From: Closterium sp. NIES-65
Taxonomy: Eukaryota; Streptophyta; Zygnematophyceae; Desmidiales; Closteriaceae
Assembly: GCA_948144175.1 (NCBI GenBank)
Contig: CANXME010002073.1
Coordinates: forward strand, 372,001-436,000
DNA length: 64,000 nucleotides
Direction: 5' to 3'
Positions 9,169 to 20,239 of the stretch are shown one piece after another. The notes beneath the pieces were generated by a model. That model saw only the letters and a program-made list of their open reading frames with translations, made no database searches and had not been told where the DNA came from. Position numbers and translations under genes: made by a program. Numbering within the stretch: position 1 is the stretch's first letter; the number at the start of each line of letters is the position of its first letter.

Positions 9169-10400
9169 ATTTCAGTTAGTTGCCAAGGTACTAAAGTTGT
9201 GCTATACGGCTGATTTCAAAGGGCACGTTGTGCCAAGGTACATGTTTTATGGCACCTTATAACTCATTTCCAGCATGTGGGATATAGCAGCCGTGATGTA
9301 TCGCTCACTGAAAATGACAGCTTGCGCCAAGGTAAGTTGCATGCAGAGAGGTTAGCAGCATGCAGAGGAGCTTGCTGCATGCAGAGGAGCTTGCTGCATG
9401 CAGAGGAGCTTGCAGCATGTAGAGAGGCAAGCAGTGCACAATTGCAAACCACTCGGCATCCCTGCTCACTGCCCTCCCACAATTCCTTACATGACTCCGC
9501 CCCATGCAGACACACCTGGCATGGCGTACGAGAGTGCTTTAAGGGGCAGCGCAGTTTACACTATAGCAGCATCGCCAGGGGCAGCAGCAGAAGCACAGTC
9601 TGTGGCAGAAATGTTGAGTGAGAAAATAGCAGTAGCAGCAGTAGTAGCAGTTCAAACAGAAGTAGCAGTGGGCCAGGCTGAAGCAGCAGTGGGCCAGGCT
9701 GAAGCAGCAGTGGGCAAGGCTAAAGTAGCAGCAGACAGGCAGGGGCAGCCGAGAAGCAATCTGGCAAGGTGGAGAGGGGAAGGAAGGCGAGAGGTTGGAG
9801 GATGGTGGTGAGTGGTGGAGAGGAGGGAGGGATGAGCGGTGGGAAGAGGGGAGGGAGGGAGGCGGGGAGCAAGGGGAGTGGAGAGAGGAGGAAATTGCAG
9901 GGCAGAGGGGAATGAAGAAGGACAAGATGGGTGAGGGAGAAGGAGTCAAAAGGGGAGGAGGAGGGAATAGGCAGGAAGGGGGTGATACTGTTGTGCTATA
10001 ACTGTGACAAGGTGTCAAGGGCACTCGTGGTAGTGCTGCCGCTGGTGCTGGCAGGGACTGTGGGTAGCGGGTGGTGTTGCCCATCTTGTTCTCCATGTCA
10101 GCGGTGGGCATTCAGGAAATGGAGTTGGTCTCTCGTAGTGCAAATAGCATGGAGGAGATTGTGGTGAGTGGTATGGCACTGTGGCGAAACTATGTGGCGC
10201 GTGTCACATACCATGTGCACCCGTCATGCTACAAGCCCTGTCATCTGCTATGCATAACATGGCACCCTTCACCTGCATATGACGCCACACCACGCCATGC
10301 CTGTTTCCGCCATCTTCCTTCCCTTTCGCTCTTTGAGTTCTTCCCCAACAACCTTTTTTTAATCAGGTTGTAAAGCAATTTATGTCTCAACATTTATACA
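9169..10400 (+). other. Weak exon candidates among simple repeats
   Basis: A short frame ends at a consensus donor (CGCCAAG then GTAAGT, about 9336). A 20-bp unit, CATGCAGAGGAGCTTGCTG and variants, repeats at 9345-9420. An Ala-rich frame follows a CATGCAG acceptor at about 9506 (DTPGMAYESALRGSAVYTI), with AVGQAEA repeats. A further frame at 10071-10160 has VLPILFSMSAVGIQEMEL before GTGAGT. They may belong to one plus-strand gene, but I cannot order them with confidence. Confidence 0.25.
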
Positions 10401-10798
10401 TTTGTTCTTTTGACTACTACTCCTTCCGTATCAGCCGTACTTCGTTCTAACTGTAATACCCGTATTACAAATGTGAATTTAGATCATTGTAACCAGATCT
10501 GTAACCTAATCTTAATAGCTAAATACTTCTCCTCACGATCTGCACTGCACTTCGTCAACATCCTCATTAAAAATTTGAGCTGGTGCTTTTAATAGTGGCA
10601 TCCTCTCCAATCTACTTTAAGATGTACGCGCCAATTAACGTTCTTATGATTTCGCACTTCGTCAGTTTTTGTGGTTTTATTATTGCAAGCAATGCCACGA
10701 TCCATTTTTCCGTGTCTCTCTACCTCTCTATCACTCTTTCTCACACGAGCACACACACATATACACCACGCACACGCATGCGCGCGCGCACACACACA
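10401..10798. other. AT-richer flank ending in a CA microsatellite
   Basis: No gene is seen. From about 10740 the sequence becomes a CA repeat that is cut at 10798 by element A and resumes at 18291. Confidence 0.6.
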
Positions 10799-10931
10799 TG
10801 AGAAAGTTAGAACGAGAATGAATGACTATGAAATGAAGTGGGTACAAATATGAAACCCTAATTGGGTTGTACCCCCTATGGGATACCCCACTATAGCCTA
10901 CAGAAAATGAAAAAGCTACAATGTTCTGACA

Positions 10932-10941
10932 CACCCCCATA
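10932..10941 (-). promoter_or_regulatory. Polypurine tract of element A
   Basis: On the minus strand TATGGGGGTG abuts the 3' LTR. The same tract is next to the 3' LTR of B (27674-27683), D (29959-29968) and F (43087-43096), which supports the LTR borders. Confidence 0.75.
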
Positions 10942-13900
10942 GGCAAAGTGGGGGAGAACAAGGGGTCACAAGACCAGTCAAGCAAAGCAAAGCAAAGCTC
11001 AGGGTGGATCACAAAGTCACCACACATTCCGAGCACAAGTTCAAGGGCCACAAGGCCAGTTCACATGCAAGATCATATATAAAGATATACAAGAGTCAAG
11101 TGAGCAAGAGCAAGAGTATATATAGCAGAAGGTACAAGCAAAGTCAAGAAGTGAGCAAGTGAGGCAGGACAGGCACAAGACCCAGCTGCGTGCAACAACG
11201 CTGATGATCACAAGGCGCAAGTGCCTTGGTGAAGACATCAGTAGTGTTGGCCTCAGAGGCCACGTACGCAAGTCGCAACTGTCCACGATGCTGTAGCTTA
11301 CGAGCAAGAAAATAGCGGAGAGCAATGTGCTTTGTCCTGTGCTCCAGTCGCTGCTCTCGACACAAGGCCAGCATGGCCTTGTTGTCTACGTACAGGACTG
11401 GAGGAGAACGAGGCTGCTCTCCAAGGTCGGTCAGCAGGTAGGTGAGCCAGCGTAACTCCTGTGCAGCCATAGCCCCAGCGTAGATCTCAGCCTCACAACT
11501 GGAGCCGAGAACAGAAGACGAGCGGGTAGCCCGCCACGAAACAGAGCCAGAACCAAGGCTGAAGGTGTAACCCTGTGACGACCGCTGCGTAGCCTGGTCG
11601 TCAGCCCAAGAAGCGTCTGCGTGCCCAGTGAGGACCACTGGACTGCGCCCTCCAAGCACTAGCCCCATGCCCGACGTACTGCACAAGTAGGGCAACACCC
11701 TCTTTGCTGCAGCCATGTGCTCTGGTCGGTGTCTCCCAGGAGCAACATAGCGTGCGAGAATGCTAAGAGGGTATGCAAGGTCAGGTCGTGTGCAGGTCAT
11801 CAGGTACATGAGGCAACCAACAAGCTCTGCATACGGGCCACTCGACTCTACGGACTCATCCGAAGGCAGAGCTGAGAGCGAGTGGCGAGTAGGCAGAGGA
11901 GTGGCCTGAGGCGAGGAGTACGTGAAGCCGAAGCGCTGAAGGACCTGCTGCACCATGTGTGACTGAGTCAGGGTAATGGTGCGGCGTGCTCTGTCCCGGG
12001 TGATCTGCAAGCCAAGGTAGCTGCGCAGTTCACCTAGGTCAGTGCACGTGTGTCTCTTCTGCAGCTCGGACTTCACGTAGGCGAGTCCAGCAGTGTCAGC
12101 TGTGGCAAAGACCAAGTCGTCGACGTACACGAGGATGTAGAACGGCGGCAGAGAGGTGTCGGTGCGCAGAAACAGCTTCGGGTCTGCAGTGGAGGGAGCA
12201 AACCCAAGTGCCGCCAGCGTAGTCCTCAGTGTGTCGTGCCACTCACGTGGCGCCTGGCGGAGACCGTAGACTGGACGCCGGAGACTCCACTGGGTACCAG
12301 GAGGGAAAGACCCAGTGAAGCCAGGTGGGCGACGCAGCCAGATCTCCTCGTGCAGGCTGCCCTGTAAGAAGGCGGTGCTGAAGTCGAGAGAGTGCAGCTC
12401 GTAGTCACGGTGAGCAGCAACGTGCAGCAGAACCCGAAGAGTGGTCATCTTCGGGGTGGGGGAGAAGGTCTGAAAGTAGTCAACCCCCTGCCGCTGACTG
12501 AAGCCACGAGCCACGTAACGCGCCTTGAAGACAGGCGGAGAACCCGGCGGCCGCTTCACCCTGAAAATCCACATGCCACTGACGATGTTCGCCCCAGGAG
12601 GGGGAACAGCGTCGACGTAGGTGCCTGTGGACTTCCAGGAAGCCATCTCTGCATCCATAGCTGCCTGCCACTGAGAGGAGTAGGGACCCTCTATCGCCTC
12701 CGCGTAAGAGCGCGGAGTCGGGATGTCTGGTGCATCCGGGTCTCCCTCAGGGGCTAGCAGTACAGACGCGAGATGAGGTGAAGCGGCGGCCAGACGCTGG
12801 AACTCCTCCTGCCTGTCCTCAAGGACGTCCGTGCCAAGGGCACACTCACCCCCGACGGACGGAGGACAGGCAGACTCAGACTCACCGACAAGACTGGCAG
12901 CGTAGTCCAGACGACAGCGCGCAGCAAAGTCGACAAGCTCAGTGACAAGGGTAGACGCAGCAGACGACTCGAAGGAAGGGTCAGTGACAGCAGTAGCAAG
13001 GAGACGCGTGACAGTAGGACTGGCAGCACGAAGAGAGTCCGACTCTGGGTCGGCAAGAGCAGGAAGAGAGGAAGCGGGAGGAGAAGGCAAAGGGGCACGC
13101 AGAGGAGCAGTGGACGGACGCAGGGACATAAGGTGCGTGCCAGGGACAGGAGGAGGACGCTGACGCGACCCGCGACCACTAGCGCGCGCAGTACGAACAG
13201 GCGACGCAGGACGAGACGCAGGCTCACGACGCTCAGTAAGACCTCCAGTCGGACCAGAGTAGGGAGAAGGAGCAGGCAAAGGGGAGGCAGGCTGTAGCTG
13301 TGGCTGTGACTGGACAGGCCGTGGACCCTCTAAGGGAGGAGGAGGAGGACCAGGAGAAGGTGTAAGACCAAGAACCTGCTGCAGGAGCGGAACGAAGTAC
13401 GGTCGGGGCCGCGCGGCGACGCCAGAAACAGCAGGGACAGCACCAGAACCCCCAGCAGGAGTACCCGCTCCAACAGCACCTCCAGCAGCACCTCCAGTAG
13501 CTCCAGAACCTCCAGCAGCACCACCAGGAGCACTGCCAGGCGGACCGCCAGCGGCACTCTCAGCGCCAACACCCTCAGCAGCACCAGCTTCAGGAGAACC
13601 CTCAGACCCAGCAGCTCCAGCACCCATAGTACGAGCACCTCCGGGACACTCGGCAGCAGTACCCTCTGCAGCCGAAGAACCTCCAGCACCAGTAGCACGC
13701 CTCCAGCGCCTGGCAAACCACTCACGCAGCTCCTGTGGGGAGAGTGGCTCTCGGCGAGACGAAGCACCTCCAGGCAGAGCACCCCCAGGCACATCACCCC
13801 CAGGCACAGCAACCCCAGGCACAGCACCCCCAGGCTCAGCACCCCCAGGCTCAGTACCCCCAGGCTCAGCACCCACAGGCTCAGCACCCCCAGGCCCAGC

Positions 13901-16900
13901 ACCCCCAGGCTCAGCACCCCCAAACTCCGCACCCCCAGGCTCAGCACCCTCAGGCGTAGCACCTCCAGTCTCAGCGACGACAGGCTCAGCTCCCGCAGCA
14001 GCACCAGAGTCACCAGTGACCTCGACAGGCTCGACCGCGTCTACCTGGGACACACCTGAAGGGGCAGGACCCTGAGGGGGGAGGGGGTCTACCGGGGGGG
14101 GACCTGGGACCAAGAAGAGCGGGGGCGGGGGGAGGGACGGAGTGCGGTAGGGGAAGAGGCGGTATTAGGGTACCGACTCGTCGAACGTGACGTCCTGGGA
14201 GGACAGAACACGTCGAGAGGTGGGGTGGTAGAACTGCCACCCAGGGGCGTCGGGGGGGGAACCCCAGGAAGACGCAGGGAGCAGCGCGAGGGGACAGCTT
14301 GTCCGCAGACAAGTCGCGGACAAACGCCCGAGATCCCCAGACCCGGAACGCCGACGCATCGCCAACCTTCCCCGTCCACAGCAGGGCTGGGGAGGTCTCC
14401 GGCCTGGAGACCCTGGGGTGGAGGTTGATCTGATGCGCTGCGTACCTGACCGCAAACGGCCACAGAAAATGGGGGGCAGCCGCATGCATCATGGACGTAC
14501 GAGCGACGTCCATGACCATGCCAATGCGGCGCTCTGCAATCCCATTTTGCTGCGGGGAGTCCGGAAGCGTGAAGGTCTGGCGGATGCCTCGCGCACGACA
14601 GTAGGCACGCAGAAGGCCAGAGGAGAACTCTCCGCCTCTGTCCGAGTGCAGACGCAACACAGGAAAGTCGGAGCCAAAGCTCTGCTTGAGCTGAAGACGA
14701 GCTGCGCGGATCCAGTCGATCAGCACCTCAGTGACCTCACCCTTGCTGCGCAAGGGGAAGACTGTGGTGTAACGCGAGTAGTCGTCAACAACGAGCCGGA
14801 AGTAGCACTCCTGACCCTGTCCACGGACGCGGGCTGGGCCCCACACGTCCATGTGAAGTGTCTGCAACGGAGCCTCTGTCGGAGGAAACTGGGAGGAGTG
14901 AGGGGCAGCACGCTGGCGCCCCTCGACACAGGGGACACAGGCAGGGCCAGGGCCCGGAGGAAGGGGAGGTAGAGACCGGGGGAGACCAGACACAAGAAGA
15001 CGGGAGGCCATGCCTCTGAGCCGAAGCAGAGAGGGGTGGCCAAGGCGGTGGTGCCAGAGGAGGGTCTCGTGAGACAGACGGCGACACGAACAGGGGGCAG
15101 ACTCAGGACCAGACCTGGACGCTACAGCAAACACCTGACCAGACGAAGGGACTCTACCAGACTCAGCACCTGGAGGAGAAGCAGTGGTCAGTGTGTACAG
15201 GCTCGACCCTGGTTGACGTGTAAACGTAGCCAGGTGACGACCCGTGCTAGCCTCTGTGCAGTGCGTCACCCGCTGACGAGCAGGGGTGAACTGGTGGACT
15301 CCCGCATCCTGTAGGTCAGCACCACTCACCAAGTTCGTAGAGAACGAGGGGAGGTAGAGACCAGACAGGGTGCCAGAGGGAGCCGCCGGACACGGGAGGA
15401 CTGTGGAGAAGCGAGACAGGACAGGGCCCCCAGAGGGGTCAGCCAGGGAAACCGCAACCGGCCGACTAAGCGGCGTGAGTGTGGTGCGGTCCCGAAAGAA
15501 AGAGCTAGACGCTCCAGAGTCAAGAGTGAAGGTGTGGGAGGCCGAAGCCGACGCAGTACGTGAGAGCGCAGACGCACTAGTACCTGAGAGAGCAACCTCA
15601 CCAGCACCTGAGAGCACAGACGCACTGGCACCTAGAGCAGACGCCTCACCGGCACCTGGAGCAGCAGTACCAATGCCCGGGTCGGGCTGGAAACACCGGT
15701 AACAGTCACCCTCATCACTAATGGTCACAGCATACATGGCAGCAAGGATAGCATCAAAATCAAGATCAAAGATAGCTACACCAGCCCTAGACAGCTCTCC
15801 CCAGCGGGGGATCTCCGCGGCCTCCGGAAACTGCTGGCGCCAAGCGTCCGTCAGGCGGCCAAAGCAGCGCTGGGCGGTGTGGGTGCCCCCACACTGCTCT
15901 CCAGCGCGGTCGCCAGTGCGGAGAACGTAGGTGCAGGGACCAAAACCCCCACCGCGCTGACGCTGCGTGTACCACTCACGGAGCTGCTGAGGGGTGGGGA
16001 CGTCGCGAGAACGCTGCTGCTGCTGCTGCTGCTGCTGGCGCTGACCTCCCCCAAGGCTGCTCCGCTGCGAAGCTCCACTCCGACCACCTCCACCTCCGCC
16101 ACCCCCGCCTCCGCCTCCACCGCCCCCGCCTCCGCCTCCACCGCCGCCACCTCCGCCACCTCCGCTGCCACCGCCACCGCCGCCGCCACCCCCGCCTCCA
16201 CTGCCGCCACTAGCACCCCCACCCCCGCTACCACCTCCACCGCCACCCCCACTCCCTCCGCCGCCTCCACCTCCACCTCCACCGCCCCCACTGGCCCCAC
16301 CCGCTCCCTTGCCCCCCTTGCCCTTGCCAGAGCGGCGTCTCCCGCTAAGGGCAGACGCCGCACCGACCGACTCAAGACCAACAAGGTCGGCCGTAGCGGC
16401 AGAGGCGACAGAGGGCAGGAGAGGGGAAGGAGAACACCCCTCAAAGATGGGGGCGCGAGGGTCACCTCGAGAGGCTCCTACAGCGACTATGCTCTTCTCT
16501 GCTGCAAGGAGGGCCTTCTCTAGGCTGTCAACTGTGAGGGTGGTGGGACAGACCGCGAGGAAGTGGTCCCGGACTACACGAAGGGAGTCAGGGAGGCGAG
16601 TGACTAAGAAGTAGAGAGTGATGTACATGGGGGGGGGGTTCTTGGCGCAGAAGTCAGCAGGAAGCGCAGCGCGGTAGCGAGTGTCACTAGTGCGGAGGTG
16701 CGTGATGAGATCAGCGACAGTGGGAAAGGCGGCAAGGTCAGGGAAGAGGAAGGGGAGCATGAGGCGGCTCAGTGCAGCAGTGGCAGGGGAGGAGTAGCGC
16801 GCAACTACAGCGTCGTACAAGGTCTGGGCACTCTTGTACTGGCTAAAGTGCGCGTGCTCAGCGGTAGGCAAGTGGCGACGCACAGCAAGACGTGCAGCAG

Positions 16901-17459
16901 CATCGCGCGTGGCCCACTGTGAGCGAACAGTGGCATCAGCATCAGCAGCAGGGGAAGGGACGGCACCAGAGTTGAGGTCAAAGAGAGACAGACCGTCCGC
17001 CCTATCGCACTGTAAAAACAGCTGCAGGTCGTCGAGCCAGACCTCAAAGTCTATGGCCCGACCCTCAGCGTCAAAAGCGAGGACACTAGGGGTAGCCATG
17101 ACGACGACAGTGAAGCAGTGCAAGCAGTAGGGGAAGGGCACGCAGTGCTAGCGGTACAGTGCTCACCGGGCAGGGCAGGTCGGGCGGCTCGGTAGAAAGG
17201 CGGCTCGGCTACTCAGCGACTCGGCTCCCGGGCGGCTCGGCTCCCAGGCGGCTCGGCGGTAGGGCGGCTCGGCTGCCGGGCGGCTCGGGTGCAGGGCGGC
17301 TCGGCTGCACTGCTGCTTGGCGGTCCAGCGGCTCGGCTGCTGCAGTTGGGCGGCTCGGCTGCTGCAGTTGGGCGGCCCGGCTGCTGTAGGTGGGCGGCGC
17401 GAGAGGAAGGGGCGGCGGGGCCGTGAGCGCTGTGGCGGCGGGGCCGCGAGACCAGGGGC

Positions 17460-17940
17460 GGCGAGGCCGCGTGGCACGGGCGGCGGGGCCGGGAGCGCTG
17501 GGGTGGCTGGGCCGCGTATCAGGGGCGGCGGGGCCGGGAGCGCTGGAGCGGCGGGGCCGCGTATAAGGGGTGGCGGGGCCGTGAGCGCTGGGGCGGCGGG
17601 GCCGCGTATCAGGGGCGGCGGGGCCGGGAGCGCTGGGGCGGCGGGGCCGCGTATGAGGGGCGGCGGGGCCGGGAGCGCTGGGGCGGCGGGGCCGCGTATC
17701 AGGGGCGGCGGAGCCGGGAGCGCTGGGGCGGCGGGGCCGCGAATCAGGGGCGGCGGGGCCGGGTGCGCTGGGGCGGCGGGGCCGCGAATCAGGGGCGGCG
17801 GGGCCGGGAGCGCTGGGGCGGCGGGGCCGCGAGATCAGGGGCGGTGGGGCCGTGGGCGCTGAGGCGGCGGGGCCGTGAGATCAGGGACGGCGGGGGCCGC
17901 GGGCGCTTGGGCGGCGGGGCCGCGAGATCAGGGCGGCGAG
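17460..17940. repeat. 45-bp GC-rich leader repeat of element A
   Basis: About ten units of 45 bp lie between the primer site and gag. As 45 is a multiple of three, reading frames stay open on both strands (AGAAGPRIRGGG type on one), but these follow from the repeat. Element B carries the same unit in its leader. Confidence 0.85.
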
Positions 17941-18142
17941 GCCGCTAAGGAGGCGCGAGGGCGGGCAGCGGGGCTCGGGCGCTAAGGCGGCGCTCGGGCT
18001 GCTAGGGCGGGCGGCTCGCTAAGGCGGCGCTCGGGCCGTAAGGGCAGATCGAAAAAAAAGGTAAGAGCAAGGGCCCGGAGCGCGCTCCGGGCAGAAAAAA
18101 AAGTTCGATGTGGTGGGCCCTAAGCACAGTTCCCACGGGGGA

Positions 18143-18157
18143 ACCTGCTCGATACCA
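18143..18157 (-). promoter_or_regulatory. Primer binding site of element A
   Basis: Minus strand TGGTATCGAGCAGGT starts right at the LTR end. It resembles the complement of the plant initiator tRNA-Met 3' end (TGGTATCAGAGC) but is one base shorter between TATC and GAGC. B and D have the same form. Confidence 0.7.
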
Positions 18158-18290
18158 TGAGAAAGTTAGAACGAGAATGAATGACTATGAAATGAAGTGG
18201 GTACAAATATGAAACCCTAATTGGGTTGTACCCCCTATGGGATACCCCACTATAGCCTACAGAAAATGAGTAAGCTACAATGTTCTGACA

Positions 18291-18353
18291 ACACACACAT
18301 ACACACACACACCCGCCCGCACGCACGCACGCACGCATACACACACATACATA

Positions 18354-18390
<37 letters not shown>

Positions 18391-18545
18391 ACACACAGAC
18401 ACAGAAACATATGCAGACACACACACATACAGACACACACACACATGCACGCACGCATGCACTCACACACACACCCCCCCCCCCCACACACACACACATA
18501 CACATACACAGATACAACATGCACATGGACATAGACATGTACCAC
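18291..18545. repeat. CA microsatellite, right part
   Basis: Long (CA)n with CG, TA and poly-C interruptions. It continues the repeat left of element A (about 10740-10798). The open frames in it are composition effects. Confidence 0.85.
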
Positions 18546-18647
18546 ACACATACATGATTGCTAAGCAAAACTTCAGCGCTTGCAATTCCTGTCTTGAGGA
18601 CTCAACTCGTCTCATCCATTTTTCCTATTTGAACACCTCATTTGCAG

Positions 18648-18741
18648 CGTGAACCCTATATGGCGACTAGCATCAGCAGTGTCAAGAACCTGAAGCAGGG
18701 AATGGTCAGGTGTCAGGACGTGAAAAAGGCAGCAGACAATG
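18648..18741 (+). CDS. Candidate internal exon, unknown protein
   Basis: A C/T-rich stretch ending TTTGCAG precedes 94 bases that end GACAATG before a consensus GTGAGT donor. The frame reads REPYMATSISSVKNLKQG then MVRCQDVKKAADN, a balanced and charged sequence. The family is not recognised. It could share a gene with the last exon at 41264-41476, which would place the whole retroelement cluster in introns, but nothing read here proves that. Confidence 0.4.
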
Positions 18742-19167
18742 GTGAGTGTCATTTACGTGGTTGGCTTGCTTGCATGTTTGGTGTCATGTATGGATGGATG
18801 GATGTGTAGACGAGGATTGAATTGTCCTTCATTAAAAAAAATTGTCATGTTGCTGCGTCTTAAGTAGGTTCACCTGGTTGCCACCCTTCTCTTTGATTTT
18901 TCATCCTTCGACGCTCCGAAGTGCAGCACTAGTGCAGCTGGTCGTGGACGTCTTGCCATGGTTGAAGGAGAGGTCTTTAGAGGTAGCGCAGCCAAAAGCA
19001 ACGATTGCAGATCTTTGAAACACAATTTTTGTGAGAGTACGACGGCTTTGCTAGAATTTAATTGCTTGATACTGCTTTATTACGCATTATCTAGCTTACC
19101 TTTATCTTGCTTTGCTTGCTTTTGCTTGATTTCCTAGGTTCGTTGCTTCTACTATAGTTATTATAGT
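18742..19167. other. No gene seen
   Basis: AT-richer sequence with a GGAT run near 18790 and TTGCTTGC-type repeats near 19105-19130. Probably intron of the candidate exon just upstream. Confidence 0.3.
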
Positions 19168-19494
19168 TGTAGGCACCGAACTAGGTTGAGTGCACCGAAT
19201 TCAAGGCTTTTCAGTTGCCACAGAATTCGGGAAGGACCCGTTCGGAACGCTTCGCGACCCGCGGAACCTTCTAGTAACACCCGGGTTACTGCCTTTGTGT
19301 CGAGCCTATATATAGCCTCGCCTTGTACCGAGGTGAATCATTCAATAGAATTATCTTTCATGAACCTGATCCTCACTATAGAATTATCTGCAATGTTACT
19401 AGTTACAACCTAATTAGGGTTTACTACTTGTACTCCTGCATGCTGCTAGTTCACCTATTCCTCGTTCATTCTCAAGACATGGTATCAGAGCAGG
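19168..19494 (+). mobile_element. Element E: LTR of a different copia-like family with primer site
   Basis: A probable LTR (about 19168-19479, TG to CA) contains CTATATATAG at 19306-19315, about 165 bp before its end. It is followed at 19480-19494 by TGGTATCAGAGCAGG, the full plant-type initiator Met primer site. No E coding sequence follows: the next bases belong to element C on the opposite strand. The left edge is a guess from TGTAGGCACC. Only this end remains. Confidence 0.6.
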
Positions 19495-20239
19495 TCATGC
19501 GGTACATGAGGCAGCCCACAAGCTCTAGATACGGGCCACTCGGCTCTACGGACTCATCCAAAGGCAGAGCTAAGAATGAGTGACCGGTAGGCAGAGGAGT
19601 GGAGTGTGGTGAGGATTACGTGAAGCGGAAGGGCTGAAAGACCTGCTGCACAATGTGTGACTAAGTCAGGCTAATGGTGCGCCGTGCTCTATCCCGGGTG
19701 ATCTGCAAGCCAAGATAGCTGCGCAGCTCTCCCAGGTCTGTGCACGTGTGTCTCTTCTGCAGCTCCGACTTCACGTGGGCTAGTCCCTTAGTATTAGTAG
19801 TGGCAAAGAACAAGTCGTCGACGTACAGGAGGATGTAGATCGGCGGCAGCGAAGTGTCAGTGCGCAGAAACAGTGACGAGTCAGCAGTCGAAGGAGCAAA
19901 CCCAAGAGCCACAAGTGTCATCCTCAATGTGTCGTGCTACTCGCGTGGCGCCTCGCGAAGACCGTAGACTGGCCGCAGGAGGCTCCACTGGGTACCTGCA
20001 GGAAACGACCCAGTGAAGCCAGGTCGGCGGCGCAGCCAGATCTCCTCGTGCAGGCTGCCCTGTAGGAAAGCTGTGCTGAATTCAATAGAGTGAAGCTCAT
20101 AGTCCCACTGAGCAGCGACGTGCAGCAGCATCCAAAGAGTGGTCATCTTCGGGGTAGAGAAGGCCTGGAAGAAGTCAACCCCGTGTCGCTGATTGAAGCC
20201 TCGTGCAACGTAACGCACCTTGAAGACAGGCGGAGAACC
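19495..20239 (-). mobile_element. Element C, part 1 (reverse transcriptase C-terminal half)
   Basis: Copia reverse transcriptase of the A/B/D clade on the minus strand, including FYILVYVDD-like and TCTDLGELRSYLGLQITRD-like blocks. RNase H and the 3' LTR are absent: the fragment meets element E directly. It is older than B, which interrupts it at 20239/27816. Broken, with several breaks overall. Confidence 0.85.

Larger units (their letters stand above)
10799..18290 (-). mobile_element. Element A: Ty1/copia LTR retrotransposon, near-whole
   Basis: The element is 7,492 bp with 133-bp LTRs at 10799-10931 and 18158-18290 that differ at about two positions. It is flanked by ACACA on both sides (10794-10798, 18291-18295) within a CA microsatellite. 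On the minus strand, a gag-protease-integrase frame (14010-17141) and a reverse transcriptase-RNase H frame (11144-14113) follow the copia order. Visible landmarks are a gag with Gly-rich spacer, DSGA protease, HH-CC and integrase core, YVDD polymerase (about 12115-12127) and RNase H. It looks whole with roughly one or two breaks and, from LTR similarity, is young. Confidence 0.93.

Noticed and set aside
15851-16523. Long open frames opposite or out of frame with the Gly-rich gag spacer (also 22074-22749 and 34884-35421)
   Set aside because: They are shadows of GGC/GGT repeats in elements A, B and D; residue content is only Ala/Val/Glu or Thr/Ser/Pro.
17317-17862. Open frames of about 180 codons in the 45-bp leader repeats (also 20627-21434)
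   Set aside because: A 45-bp unit keeps frames open on both strands automatically; no other coding evidence.
18120-18652. His/Thr-rich or Cys/Val-rich proteins in the CA microsatellite
   Set aside because: Direct translation of (CA)n and (TG)n.
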